The notes below the pieces were generated by a model. That model was not told the DNA's origin. It searched no databases and worked only from the letters and a program-made list of their open reading frames with translations. Below, piece after piece: positions 41,563 to 52,500 of a stretch of DNA of 64,000 nt; the first letter of the stretch is position 1, and the number at the start of each line of letters is the position of its first letter. Source of the DNA: Sphaerulina vaccinii (lineage: Eukaryota > Ascomycota > Dothideomycetes > Mycosphaerellales > Mycosphaerellaceae); contig JAKUDP010000004.1 of assembly GCA_022570795.1 (NCBI GenBank), positions 682,001 to 746,000 of the forward strand, in the 5' to 3' direction. Position numbers and translations under genes: made by a program.

Positions 41563-42945
41563 CTAAACCAAGCTCTTGTAATCGTCCTCCTTGACCTTGC
41601 CAGCTCCAGCGAGCTTCTGCACCAAAGCAGTGAAAACGCCCTTGACCGCAGCCTTGTCCTTCTTGCCGTTGAGCTGAGCAGCAAGCTCTGCAACCTCCTC
41701 ATTGTCAAGCTTGAGAATCAAGCTGTCGACGTTATTCAGCACACCATCGATCTGTGCGGCGCTTGGATCGCCATCAGCAAAGTAGCCGACATCCTTCGGT
41801 GCCTGACGAATGACACGCTTGTTCTTCTTCGCCGCGTTCTTTGCTGCCTCCTTGCCCTTCTTCGCATCTTCTCGCGCAGCCTTCTCGCTGGCCTCCTTCT
41901 CCTTCGCAGCAGCAGCCTCTTCTTCCTTCTTGCGAATAGCCTCCTCCTTGGCAGCCTTCTCAGCAGCCTCAGCAGCGGCCTTCTTTGCGTTCTTGTCCTT
42001 GTTCTTCTCCTGTCTGAACTTCTTCGGTCGCTCGTCCTGAGCCAAGCATTGATCGACTAACTCGCGAAGACGCTGCACATCCTCGTTCTTTCTCTTCTTA
42101 CGTGCGTTGTTGTTCTTACGCTCCTGGTGACGCTTCTGGTCACGGCTCTCTCCATCATCTGGCACTTCCTCATCCAGATACTCGAATGATCGCCATGAAT
42201 CGAAAGCATACCAGAAGTTGTAGAAGTTCTCAACCTCCTCTTTTGTGCTGTTGTCGTTGCCGAGCTTTGGTACTGGCTGCACCTTGCTGAAGCGAGATTC
42301 TGCCTCAAAGACAGGTCCCCATGCCTTGTAGAAGCCCTTCTTGGTGACATCTTTCTTGCTTGGTGGGTCGCGCTCGGCAGCCTCGTCGACGGAATCGAAT
42401 TGTCGGCGCTTGACGGGGTCGAGGAGGATATCGGTGGCTCGCTGCATACACTTGAAGAACTGGTCGTTCTCCGATTGTCCTTGTGCAGCCTTCTTGTCTG
42501 GGTGGTGGAGAAGGACTCCCTTGCGGTGGGCGCGCTTGATTTGGTCCTCAGTGGCCTTGTATCTAAACTTGGCCAGACCCATCATAGCATAGTGATCCTG
42601 TTGCTTCCAGTCCTTGGCCTCGCGGTTGAGCAGGTTAGGGTCGGTGACCACCTCGATGTCATCGTCGACGACCTGCTCGACTTTCTTCACATTCTGCTCG
42701 GCCTGGAGTTTCTCGTCCTGGAAAGAGTTAGTACTGTTTCTTCACACTAGATACTGAGTATGACATACCTCAGAAAAAGTACGTCTGTGTCGCTTTCTGC
42801 GGGCGTGTGCGAGGTAGTGTGGGCCAACAGGCTCGAGGGCTCTCTGGGTAGGCTCCGAGAGTTTTCCAACGACCTTGAAGTCCTTCTCGGCAGTCCAGCC
42901 CTCTGGCAGCATCGGCAGCGTGGCCGTGATCTGAATGGCCGCCAT
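41563..42945 (-). CDS. ZUO1: Zuotin-type ribosome-associated J-protein, 443 aa
   Basis: Exons 42945-42769 and 42717-41563, 51-nt intron (GTATGT donor, GTACTAACT branch site, TCCAG acceptor). The N-terminus MAAIQITATLPMLPEGW...ARRKRHRRTFSE is typical of Zuotin. The J domain has HPD at 131-133 (LLHHPDKK) after DHYAMMGLAKFRYKATEDQI. Then comes the zuotin homology region (ENFYNFWYAFDSWRSFEYLDEEVPDD), a strongly charged rRNA-binding helix (KKAAAEAAEKAAKEEAIRKK) and a four-helix C-terminal bundle. With Ssz1 it forms the ribosome-associated complex, which recruits Hsp70 Ssb to nascent chains at the exit tunnel. It shares a 180-bp divergent promoter with TRM1. Confidence 0.96.
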
Positions 42946-43125
42946 TTTGTTGTGTGTTGGTAGTGGATGTTGTTGTCAGAGAGGTGTTGGCGCAACCAAA
43001 GTCTCCGAAAGAATTTCCTCTGGACCCTTCTTTCGCAGTCACATTTGCGACTTCACTTCTGACAACACCATCACACTTTACACACATGTCAACATATCAA
43101 CATATCAACAAAATCATAGGAGCGA
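42946..43125. promoter_or_regulatory. 180-bp bidirectional promoter, ZUO1 / TRM1
   Basis: Only 180 bp separate the divergent starts of two translation-related genes. An ACAT(ATCAACA)-type tandem run lies at about 43085-43110 just before TRM1. Shared regulation is inferred from spacing. Confidence 0.6.
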
Positions 43126-45473
43126 ATGCTGCAGACTCCCTTCCGATCTGTCAGCTCTTCACTCGGTCTAGGTAGGAGTCTGCGGCTTCTCTTCTTCCCC
43201 CAAATCTCCTTCTCTGCTGCTATTCTCCGCAAGATGACAACAGCCGTGCCACTGAGCGCGACTCCAGCAGCCGGACAGCTTGTTCAACACGGTTCAGAGA
43301 CATACGAGACCATCCGAGAAGGACAGGCCTACATTCTGGTGCCTCCGAATACACAACAATACGTAGTGCCACCACAGCAAGCAAAGGCAAAGGGCAAAGC
43401 ACAAGAAGGAGAAGTGAAAGCGCAGAGTGTCTTCTATAACCCGATCCAGCAGTTCAACCGCGATCTCAGTGTACTGGCTATCAAGGCATTCGGAGATGAC
43501 TTCCTACATCGCAAGAAACTACGGAATGAGCAGAACAAAGCAAAGAACGAGAGGAAGAATAAGCATAAAAAGCGTAAGATTATTGATGAGCGTGATGAGG
43601 GCGGCGTGAAACTACGAAAGACTGATGCGGGACCGGTGCCAGCAGAGTGTGAGACCACTACGAATGGTACAGCAGAGAAGCTCGCAGATGAGAGCGGAGC
43701 CGTGCCCGCGAGCGGTGGTGCAGCACAAGGAGAAATGCTTCAGACAAACGGAGAAGAAGCAGCAGAACAGCCAGCAGCGAGTACAGGAACGGAGCCCGAA
43801 GCCACTAAAGGACCATCAGGACCTCGATTCAGGATTCTAGATGCTCTATCTGCCACAGGTCTTCGTGCTCTGCGTTATGCACACGAGATCCCATATGTCT
43901 CAGCAGTGGTCGCGAACGATATGAACCCAAGCGCTATCGAAAGTATGAAGCTGAATGTAGAGCACAACCGCCTGACCTCCAAGATCACACCCAACCTGGA
44001 CAATGCGATCGGGCACATGTACCGTGTAGCTTATACCGAGCCAGGCACACATGGACCACTGCATGTCAACCAAAAGTACGATGTGGTGGATTTAGATCCA
44101 TACGGTACAGCAGCACCATTCATCGATGCAGCGCTTCAGTCTCTGAACGAAGGCGGACTTCTCTGCGTCACTTGCACAGACTCGGGAGTCTTCGCCTCTA
44201 CAGGCTATTGCGAGAAGACATGGTCTCTATACGGAGGCGCACCAATCAAAGGACCACACATGCACGAAGGCGGCCTTCGTCTGATCATTAACTCAGTCGC
44301 CACAGCAGCAGCAAAGCAAGGGCTAGCAATCGAGCCTCTCCTCTCCCTTAGCATCGACTTCTATGTCCGAACCTTCATTCGGGTGCGGAAGTCCCCAGCA
44401 GACGTCAAGTTCCTGTTTGGCAAGACTATGGACGTCCTTGGTTGTGACCATGGCTGCGGTGCATGGACCATCAACATGCGAGGCCGCAACACGAAACAGC
44501 GTGGCAAGAACGACCACGTCTGGTACAAGCACACAATCGGACAAGGACCTCCTGTCGATCACCTCTGCGAACACTGCGGGTCTAAAAGACATCTCGCAGG
44601 CCCGATGTGGGCAGGTCCTATCCACAACGCGGCGTTCGTAGAGAAGATCTTGGAAGATCTGGGAACCGCTGATCCTGAAGTGTATAAGACTAAACCACGA
44701 ATCGAGGGCATGCTATCAACAGCTCTTGAAGAGCTCCTGGTAAATGACCCTGTCTCCGAGACGCAATACAAGCCAAGCTCAGAGCGAGGCGAAGCCGATG
44801 AAATCGTTCCCAAGACACCCCCGGAGACACTTGACTTACATCCATTCTTCTTCAATCCTTCATCGGTGAGCAAGGCTATTCATTGTAAGTTCTTCTCTTC
44901 TTTATCTTAGCAATTCCGAGCCCACCAAGCGTTCAAGCTCGGATTCGTACCTGCTTGATCCAGATCCACGATTTCAGAGATACTTGCTTACCTTCCACTC
45001 CATCAGGTATCGCCCCTCCCGACGCTGCTATCAGAGGTGCTTTGCGCCACGCAGGCTATCGAGCTACACGCTCTCATTGTCAAGCCGGAAGTATCAAGAC
45101 CGATGCGCCCTGGAGTGCTATCTGGCGTATCATGACCGAATGGACACGACAACGACATCCTGTCAAGGAAGGTGCCCTGAAAGAGGGGAGTGCTGGGTTC
45201 ACAATTATGCAACGAGCGAAGGAGGTATGGGCCGCGGAAGAAGCTGCGGCAGCTGCAGCTCTCCCGATCGATACGGAAACTACGGCGGCGAATGGAGATG
45301 CGGATACAGACTCGGATCCGAAGGCGAACGGAGATGTCGTGAAGGTTGAGAAGCAAAAAGTCGTCTTCGATGAAGTGCTAGGCAAAGACAAGGCTCCGAG
45401 ACGAGGTGTGAGATATCAGCAGAATCCGAGAGAGAATTGGGGACCTATGACGAAGCATAAGGGGAATGCTTAA
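43126..45473 (+). CDS. TRM1: tRNA (guanine-26 N2) dimethyltransferase Trm1, 741 aa
   Basis: Exons 43126-44884 and 45007-45473; the 122-nt intron splits a Cys codon, giving KAIHCIAPPDAAIRGAL. Residues 1-36 form a mitochondrial-type leader (LGLGRSLRLLFFPQISFSAA, basic and hydrophobic, no acid). A second ATG, Met37 (43234), begins the likely cytosolic/nuclear form. The catalytic core includes FYNPIQQFNRDLSVLAIKAF, motif I ILDALSATGLRALR, VVANDMNPSAIES, and the DLDPYG motif near 323-328. A KNERKNKHKKRKI basic insert may be a nuclear signal. A Cys cluster CDHGC...CEHCG matches the family zinc site. It dimethylates G26 of tRNAs. The first ATG has C at -3, consistent with leaky scanning and dual targeting as in yeast. 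Confidence 0.95.
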
Positions 45474-45953
45474 GAGCAGGGTCTTCTCTGGATTGCGGCG
45501 ATGACTGAGGGGAGTGATTCGCAGACAGTAGGAATTGAAATGAGAGAACGGATTAGAGAGTGTCGTGTCCTATTTCATGCACACATTCAGCGCCTGTTGA
45601 CTCCTCACCGGACTGACTTTGCATCGCAGCCTCTGACAGTCTCCGCATACCCTGGCATCAAGGCGACGACCGCGATGGCGTCAACGGGTGATCTGGCTTC
45701 AGAAATACTCGCTTTCAAGGCACATGCTCTCCGGACCGGAGCTAGTGCGGAGTTCTGGTATGCTTGCTGCTATAGCTTTATAGTACTTGGAAGAACATTA
45801 GAAGCTAAGGAAGGAGAGTACTTGATATAGAGCTCGAGTAGTACAAAACAGAGAGGTTTACACGTATCGCATTCACACAATAGTATTCTCCGCTAGACAT
45901 AGGCGTGCTGCCTACTTACCTAGCAGGACGTCTCGAAGCCCAGTCCCCTTCCA
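45474..45953. other. Convergent 3' intergenic region
   Basis: About 480 bp between TRM1 and the trio. A 109-codon plus frame (45501-45830) has no motif and is not supported. Confidence 0.5.
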
Positions 45954-46244
45954 TTACTTAAGTCGATCCGGCTTATAATTGCGGTCTCGTGCCCGAAACT
46001 GCGATTTGTTCTTGCGGAGCTGCTCGCTCCCACCATCGTGGCCGCCTAGTGGCTGCATCTTCAACTCTCCATTCAACTCTCGGCGACGACGCTCGAGATA
46101 GTCAGCAGCGTCAGCTGCTCTACTCCTCTCGCAGAACGGGTCACTACCGATGGTATGCTTGCGCTGCTTACTAGGTCGAGTTACATCGGAGGCCATTCCA
46201 CTCGCTACGCCTAGCACTTCTGGCGCATATTCAGCACTACACAT
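45954..46244 (-). CDS. Small unknown protein, tandem trio member 1 (5' end uncertain)
   Basis: The open frame starts at an ATG (46244), but a GCTAAC...TGTAG signal just there, aligned with the acceptor sites of the other two copies, suggests that the coding exon really begins with T at 46241 and is spliced to an unseen first exon. Core: SAEYAPEVLGVAS, then GSDPFCERSRA, ADYLERRRRELNGELKM and QPLGG. Residues are mostly polar and basic with a long helix around RRRRELNGE. No signal peptide or known domain. Roughly 95 aa visible. It shares the DPFC and RRRRELNGE blocks with member 2 and, more weakly, member 3. Confidence 0.6.
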   Translation of the reverse strand: MCSAEYAPEVLGVASGMASDVTRPSKQRKHTIGSDPFCERSRAADAADYLERRRRELNGELKMQPLGGHDGGSEQLRKNKSQFRARDRNYKPDRLK

Positions 46245-46377
46245 ATGTTAGCAACTTACATTCGAGGATTTAAGATGTTTTGAACATGAAAAGAAAGTAA
46301 GAGAAGGGATTCATTTGATGAGAGCTTCCAGGTCCAGCTCCTCTTCCAGTTTCGGTCCGGTTGGACACCAGGCTCAT

Positions 46378-46698
46378 CTACCTGGTGTGATCTTTCTTGA
46401 ACGAACGTGCCACATCGAACACGCGTTGACGCTCGTCTAGATGATCTTTGGCACGCCCGTTCAGGATGCTCTTGCGTTCCGTTTCACTCAAGCGAAAGCT
46501 CAACCCATCGCGCCCGCCCAGTGGCCTCATCTCCAGCTCCCCATTCAACTCCCGGCGCCGACGCTCGAGATAGTCTGCAGCATCGACTGCTCTACTCCTA
46601 GCGCAGAAAGGATCACTGCCGCGGTAGTTGTACCAGTTGGAACGATAACCAGCAGACTTAGCTCTGTTTCCGCCAGACTCACTCGCCCTGCCCAACAC
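46378..46698 (-). CDS. Small unknown protein, tandem trio member 2 (3' exon; 5' exon unresolved)
   Basis: Conserved sequence continues upstream of 46698 to a CTCGTAG acceptor near 46718 (SAEFKPEVLGRAS) with no in-frame ATG, so a 5' exon must exist. Core: GSDPFCARSRA, ADYLERRRRELNGELEMRPL, GLSFRLSETERKSIL, ending FKKDHTR. Copy 1 and copy 2 are close relatives. A block containing ACTGGAAGAGGAGCTGGA lies upstream of both (near 46345 and 46915 on the minus strand), showing that the duplicated unit included upstream sequence. Function unknown. Confidence 0.6.
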   Translation of the reverse strand: MLGRASESGGNRAKSAGYRSNWYNYRGSDPFCARSRAVDAADYLERRRRELNGELEMRPLGGRDGLSFRLSETERKSILNGRAKDHLDERQRVFDVARSFKKDHTR

Positions 46699-47168
46699 CT
46701 CTGGCTTGAACTCAGCACTACGAGCTCAAATTAGTGTTTGTTGTGTATACGATGATGAGATTGTGTATAGTGGCTTGGTGAATGAGGTATTAAGGAGATG
46801 AGGGGATTCGGTGACGATATAGTAGAGCTCGTGAGCTAATTGTCTGTGCAACAAACATTCGTTCGGTCGAAAAGATTCCTCGAATGGCCTGGGGACTTCC
46901 AGTTCCAGCTCCTCTTCCAGTTTTCGTCCGGTTGGATGCCAGGCTCCGCGGCGGTACTGGCTTCTCCAGAAAGACGCAGTATCAGTATGGTGTCAGATCT
47001 GAGATTCAAGACGTGCACAATGTCGATAGCAGTAATGCAACTCTTCATTTCGATTCGCCTTACGCTGCCCATTCGTTCGCCACCATCACTGCATTCTGTT
47101 CGTCTTCAACTATCCCTGTTCGCAACCACCTTCCACCTTCTGTACAGCCAGCACCTTTCAAGGCCATA

Positions 47169-47597
47169 TCAATCCTGTCTCTCCCGCTCGATAGTATGGT
47201 GGTACAGGATCTGGCCAGGTCTACTTTCGAGGCGTGCAAAGGACTCTTCCGCGCTCTCAGTGTTCCGCGCCCGACGCCCGTTCTTCAGAATGGTGCCAAA
47301 AGCCCTATCAGCGTGAGCCAGAGCTAGAGCATCAAGAGGGTGGGCTTGGTGTCTCCTGAGCAACCCCCTCTTCCTCTCTATCTCCAGGTTGCCATAACCC
47401 GCGGGCCTCTTAACGATCTCTCCGTTTATTTCGCGAATTCTTCGAGTCTGGTAATCAGCCACAGTCGCAGCTCGCTCCCTGGCGCAGAAGATATCCTTTT
47501 CATCTCGGGCTTGATACGTTCTCCTGTCCGAATCCTTTTGGCGTGCATACAAGTTGCCAGAATAGTCGATCTCTTTCTCCTTCTGGGCGTCCTCCAC
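47169..47597 (-). CDS. Small unknown protein, tandem trio member 3, diverged (5' exon unresolved)
   Basis: The visible exon begins after a GCGATAG acceptor (TCTGAC branch-like sequence just before) and has no in-frame ATG; the apparent start at 47597 is a GTG. Core aligned with copies 1 and 2: KDIFCARERA, ADYQTRRIREINGEIVKRPAG, then a longer, Arg-rich C-terminus (ERKRGLLRRHQAHPL, ILKNGRRARNTESAEESF). It is the most diverged and longest member. Predicted helical, basic and soluble. Not recognised. Confidence 0.55.
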   Translation of the reverse strand: MEDAQKEKEIDYSGNLYARQKDSDRRTYQARDEKDIFCARERAATVADYQTRRIREINGEIVKRPAGYGNLEIERKRGLLRRHQAHPLDALALAHADRAFGTILKNGRRARNTESAEESFARLESRPGQILYHHTIERERQD

Positions 47598-47780
47598 ACT
47601 ATCGCTCGGTGTCAGACATGCTCATTAAACCAGAAGTCTCCAGTTCGCTCCAGGGGTATCCAGATGGGCAGTATAATCACGCGAAAAGTATAGTTGTCTC
47701 ATGAGACGGGCATTGAAGTAAACAAAATAAGAGATATGCAGGATCAGATCCAGCTGCAGATGATGAAACGCGCCAAGAAA

Positions 47781-48627
47781 TTACCAGGCATCTTCGCCAC
47801 CGCCGTCTCCTCCATCGCCATCGTCGCCTTCTCCATCGCCGTCGTCGAAGTACTTCTCAGCGTTGTAGTCGTTACCGAGATCGTCATCGTCTTCAGAGAA
47901 GTCGTCGTCGCGAAGTGACTGGACGTCGTCTTCTCCGCCATCATCTTCCTCGTTGACTTCGTTGTCGTCGTCTTTGTCGGCGGCAGCGGTATCATCGTCA
48001 TCGTCGAACTTTGCGAGCTTGTCGAGGCGCTTCTTCTTGAGAAAGTTGAGGTTCTTCTTTGGGGCTTCACCCGCTTCGCCCTCTTCGTTGTCTTCATCGT
48101 CGTCGAGCACATCCCACAGCTCGCGTGGCAGGAGGCTCTTGACTGGAGCCAGGAGTTAGCGAAGATTTAAAAGTGGCGGAGACTGTGGTGCAAACCGATT
48201 GGCAACTTCTTCAGATTTGGCAGACCACCAGTCCGCTTGGCGCGCTTGTTGCTGTATGTGGCGACGTCCTCGAATGCGTTGAACTCAGCTAGGTTGCGCT
48301 TGCCAGTAGCAGAGTCCATGAAGAATGGTCCGTTGCGTTCGGCGGTGCGGTGTGCTCGGTAGAAGCCAACGAGTCTCTTCTCTGCAGCTGTTGGTGGTGG
48401 TGCGTTGTAGATCTTCATTGGCTGAAGGTCGCGTCAGTGAGGTTTCGATAGTGAAGGAAGCGGAAAAGACCTACTGGGTAGAGTGTCTTCTGCCATTCCT
48501 GATCATCATCGCCGAGTTCGTCTTGGTATGCCAGAACTTGGTCCTCAAGGTCGGCATCGATGGAAAAGTCTTTGCCACCGATTCTGCCGGCGCCGCCAGC
48601 AAAGCCACCACGACCTCCACGAGACAT
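47781..48627 (-). CDS. RPC31: RNA polymerase III subunit Rpc31/RPC7-like, 246 aa
   Basis: Exons 48627-48475, 48421-48196 and 48142-47781; introns of 53 nt each (GTAGGT...TTCAG and GTTTGC...TCCAG). The N-terminus MSRGGRGGFAGGAGRIGG is the Gly/Arg-rich start typical of the family. Exon 2 gives YPPMKIYNAPPPTAAEKRLVGFYRAHR and NGPFF. The junction to exon 3 gives KKLPIVKSLLPRELWDVLD, the conserved core. The final ~100 residues are an extreme Asp/Glu tail (DDDFSEDDDDLGNDY, DGDGEGDDGDGGDGGGE), also a family hallmark. Rpc31 is part of the Rpc31-Rpc34-Rpc82 subcomplex needed for Pol III initiation. Confidence 0.92.
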
Positions 48628-49541
48628 GGTTGCTGGTATTTGTGTTGATTTGAGTGTGCTTCAGCAGATTGCTGACGTTGTTGTTCAGAAGTCAAGGTAA
48701 AAGTGAGAAGTGAGTTTCGAAGTTGCTCATATTCGCTAGTCGCTAGCGCCTTTTCTCGATCAGTCAGCAGACGCGCCAAGAAACCTTAAATCTATGGCCC
48801 TTCAGCTCTCTGGTATACTTGAATGATCATTTCTCCGCCGCGAGGTTGATTAGAATCATAGTCATTTGTAGTCTCGCGAGTCTACTTGCGCATGCTCTCC
48901 GGAATCTGTCGACCTCTGCGTTAAGCCAGTCGCTAACAGCCTAGTTTCGAGATTCAGGAAGCTAAACAGAGACGATGAGTGTCCATAGCTTCTGGCGACG
49001 ATGTCAGTGAGAAGAGTCCTCGTAGCGACTTGGGCTCGCGCGAGCGGGCTTGCGCATAGTCTCTGCGGTTTGCAGACCTCTATGCGAAGCTGGTTGCGAA
49101 CAGCCCAGTTTCCAAAATACGGGGAGCAGATGAGGACACTGAGTGCTGGTGTTGAAGACGACAGTACAGAGACGAGTTTCTTCCTATCCTACAACAATCT
49201 AGCATCTATATTGTACATGTACACGGGTATCTCTCTTCGAAGAGCTGAACATTTCCCTCGCTATGCATCGGAAGCCCACCATATCCACACATGAATGCCC
49301 AATCTGCATAAGCAACAGTACCCACCATGGGCATCTCATATCCAACAATACTGTACATGCCATCGGACGGAGTAGCAGCATGGCTCTCACGTTCTGTGCA
49401 TCCCTGGGAGCCTTGTGCTTGCCCACTCGGCTCGAAAATGCTGTCTCGTCGCCTCTGGAATTGGGACAGATCCCATTCGCTTCGGGCTCTCCTCTCATTC
49501 GCGTGTCTGACAACATCATGAAGGCCACAAAACGCTTCCTC
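48628..49541. other. Intergenic region with a diverged direct repeat
   Basis: About 910 bp upstream of RPC31 and downstream of the helicase. Apart from the dimer at 48865-49150 there is nothing convincing; frames such as 49001-49294 (+) lack motifs. Confidence 0.5.
48865..49150. repeat. Diverged direct-repeat dimer, offset about 163 bp
   Basis: Copy 1 from about 48875 (CTTGCGCATGCTCTCC, GACCTCTGCG, GCTAACAGCCTAGTTTC) matches copy 2 from about 49040 (CTTGCGCATAGTCTCTG, GACCTCTATGCG, GCGAACAGCCCAGTTTCC). The period resembles that of the dispersed repeat family, but the sequence is not clearly the same. Confidence 0.6.
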
Positions 49542-52500
49542 CTAGGTGAAGCGAATCAATGAGGCCTCCTCACTTGTACTCTGGTTCCTCACGTCATCGC
49601 TCCTGTCATTGAATCTGTCACCTTCACTCTGCCCACGATTGACACTCCTTCGACTTCGTTGCCAGCTGTCCGGATACCAGGTATTCGTCTTCCTGCCCGG
49701 ACCTTGCGCCTTCTTCAGCATATCGACCAAACCATTGGCAAAGATCTCCCTCGCTTCGTCCTGAATCATGCCCCTCCGCGGATCACTCAGATCCTTGAAA
49801 GCGCAGTACAACATTCTATCCTTCGCCTTACGAAACTCCAACAGTAGTCGCACAGCAAACTCGGTGTTGAGAGCATTGGGCGAGAATGGCAGCCAGTCGT
49901 CCATGATCAACGTCTTCCAGGCCCTGGTCTGCAGACGGCCTCCAAAAAGTAGGGCTATCAGTGGTGTGATGAGAGTGGTGTCTCGCATGAAAAGGTTATC
50001 GCCGTTGACACTTCGGGCGAGTGTGTTGTACGCGTATATCTGGTCAATCTCAGAAGCGACGGACCTGCCTGTTGTCGTATTCAAGCTGGCTGGATGCATC
50101 ATGACCTTGTCTTCGCTGACTGTTCGATGAACTGGTGCCTTTGCCCCGGCACGGCGAACAGCAATGTTGGGGTACACACCAGCCAGCGTCAAGGCTTTGA
50201 CCAGAGCTGTGTTGTTAGAGTTTGCATTCAGTGCCTCGCCTCCAAGCTGGTACCCGTTCCTGCGATCTTGGTACGAAGAAGTGATTAGGCCGGCCTCGCG
50301 CAAGGCTTGCTCGATAGACTGTGTTGTCTGCTCCATTGACTTGAAAGCACCAAAGTGTAAAAAACGATCTTGTGCATGCGAGAATGCAGCTGACATGCCT
50401 CGTTCGTTCATAATTGTCCTCAAATCCTTGAAGGCATTGATGAAGGCGAGGTGGTCCGAGTTGTCCTGTTCGTATAGCTTGTGCTTCTGTCTAGAGGCCG
50501 TTCGTGCAACACCAAGCGGACTGACAAACAGCGACCGCTCGCTAGCCAGGCAGCTACTGATGATCATGGGATCAAGACAGCGGAAGACTATGCCAAGAAG
50601 GACCATATTGCCCAGAGTTGGGTGCACAGGCAATCTTGAGAGTATTCGCCCGAGCGAGGTCAGCTTCTCCTCATCTGTAAAGGCTTCAATGCTCTTCAAG
50701 TTCTCGACTGCGAGGCTGACAGCTCTGGTAGATGGTGGTTCGATAGCGTCGGCAAGGAATTCCGATACCGGTTCTTGAAAGCCCTGAGCCTTGATCGAGA
50801 GGCATGTCTCTTGCAGATCGGTTCGAAGCAGCTCAGGTTGACCTGAAGCAGACATTGCTTGCCTGCGTTGCTGAGTGTACAAAGCATAGTAATTGCCGTC
50901 CGAGACTCTGCCGGCTCGGCCAGCACGTTGCCGGGCATTTGAGTTGCTCTCCCAGACGGTCTGCAGTTCCGAGATGCGCTTCACCTGATCGTATCGCTTC
51001 TCGCGCATCTTGCCTAGATCCACCACAAACTTGACATCGGGAACGGTCACTGACGTTTCGGCTATGTTGGTGGCAAGAATGATCTTGCGACATCCTGGTG
51101 GTGAAGGTTCGAAGATCAGCTTCTGTTGATCTGGCGGAACGGTGGAGTGTAAAGGCATGATGTTGAATTTGGCTGTGTCGCTGAAGTCAATTCCAAAGAT
51201 CGGCTGTTGCAAGAGAAAGTTCTGCGCCGCGGTGATCTCTTGGAGTCCCGGAAGGAATGCAAGAATGGCACCATCACCGCTCTTGTTGCATATGTGGCCG
51301 AGCGCAGCAGCCAGCAAATGGACAGGCACGAGTGACTCGATCTTTTGCTCTGCTGGCGAAGGTCCCTCCGAATCTGAGTCAGCCTCATATTGCCGTTTCC
51401 AATCGATGATGATTGGCTCCCCATCAGTAGCATTCTGCGCGAAGCTGAGTTCTGCATTGACATAGTCTTGCGATATGCCTTTATCTTCCCTCAACAACGA
51501 CTCAAATTCGGCTTTGTGCGTACTGGAGATCTCAGTGACCAACTCTTCTAGGTACTTCTCTGCTACCGGGAATGTTCGGCCAGGTACACTCAATGATGGG
51601 CATGGTACTGTCTGGCCATTCTGGACATTTGGCAAGTACTCCGAGAAGAGCTTCTTGTCCAGTGTAGCAGACATCAGGACGATATGAGGAACCTTCTTGC
51701 CAGCTTGCTGCCGAGCCTTGACAGCCTTCTTCAATATGATGAGAAGGAAGTCTACGAAGATATCTCTCTCATGAACCTCGTCAATCACCAGATGAGACAC
51801 GTTGTCCATGATGTCGTCGGCGTTCCACTTGAGCTGTTCAAGCAGAATACCAGTTGTACAGTATGTGATTGAGCCACCGAATTGTGGAAGACATACGTCT
51901 CCCCGAACTTGGTATCCTACTGATTGTCCAATCTTCTCGTCACGCTCTGCTGCCACGCGCTGAGCAACGGATGAAGCAGCAAGTCGTCGTGGCTGAGTAC
52001 AGATGATGTCGCAATAGCCACCTTTGCCGCTCTCGAAAGCTTGGTCTAGCAGAATCTGAGGCACTTGTGTTGTTTTACCAGAACCTGTAGCTCCAATAAT
52101 GATGCTGTAAACGTCTCCGGAAACGATTTCCATGACCTGGTTTGTATATTGACTCATTGGCAGGCTGGCTTTGGTGGTACGCAACTGCTCGAGACGCGGG
52201 TCTTTTTGGAACTGCTTCAAGCTCTCTTGATGATTAGCACAGGCATTGTCTCGCTCCAGTGAGGACAGATATCGTCGGCGAGACTGAAATGTTGCTCGCG
52301 TCTCCTCCTCGGCGCCAAAAGTTTCTCGCTGATCAGGCAGACCAGCTTTGCGCGCACGAACCAAAGTATCTCGCATCATGTCCAGGACTTCAGTCTCAAT
52401 TGGTACGTTCAGCGATCTCATCATGCGCTGATCCTCGCCGCTCTTTTTTCTCTCTGCCCACTGAGCCAGATATTGCGGAGAGCTATTGGCAATAGATATT

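Noticed and set aside
47744..48112. Thr/Ser/Lys-rich frame overlapping the RPC31 3' end
   Set aside because: A frame shadow of the Asp/Glu tail repeats (GAC/GAT/GAA codons read out of frame).
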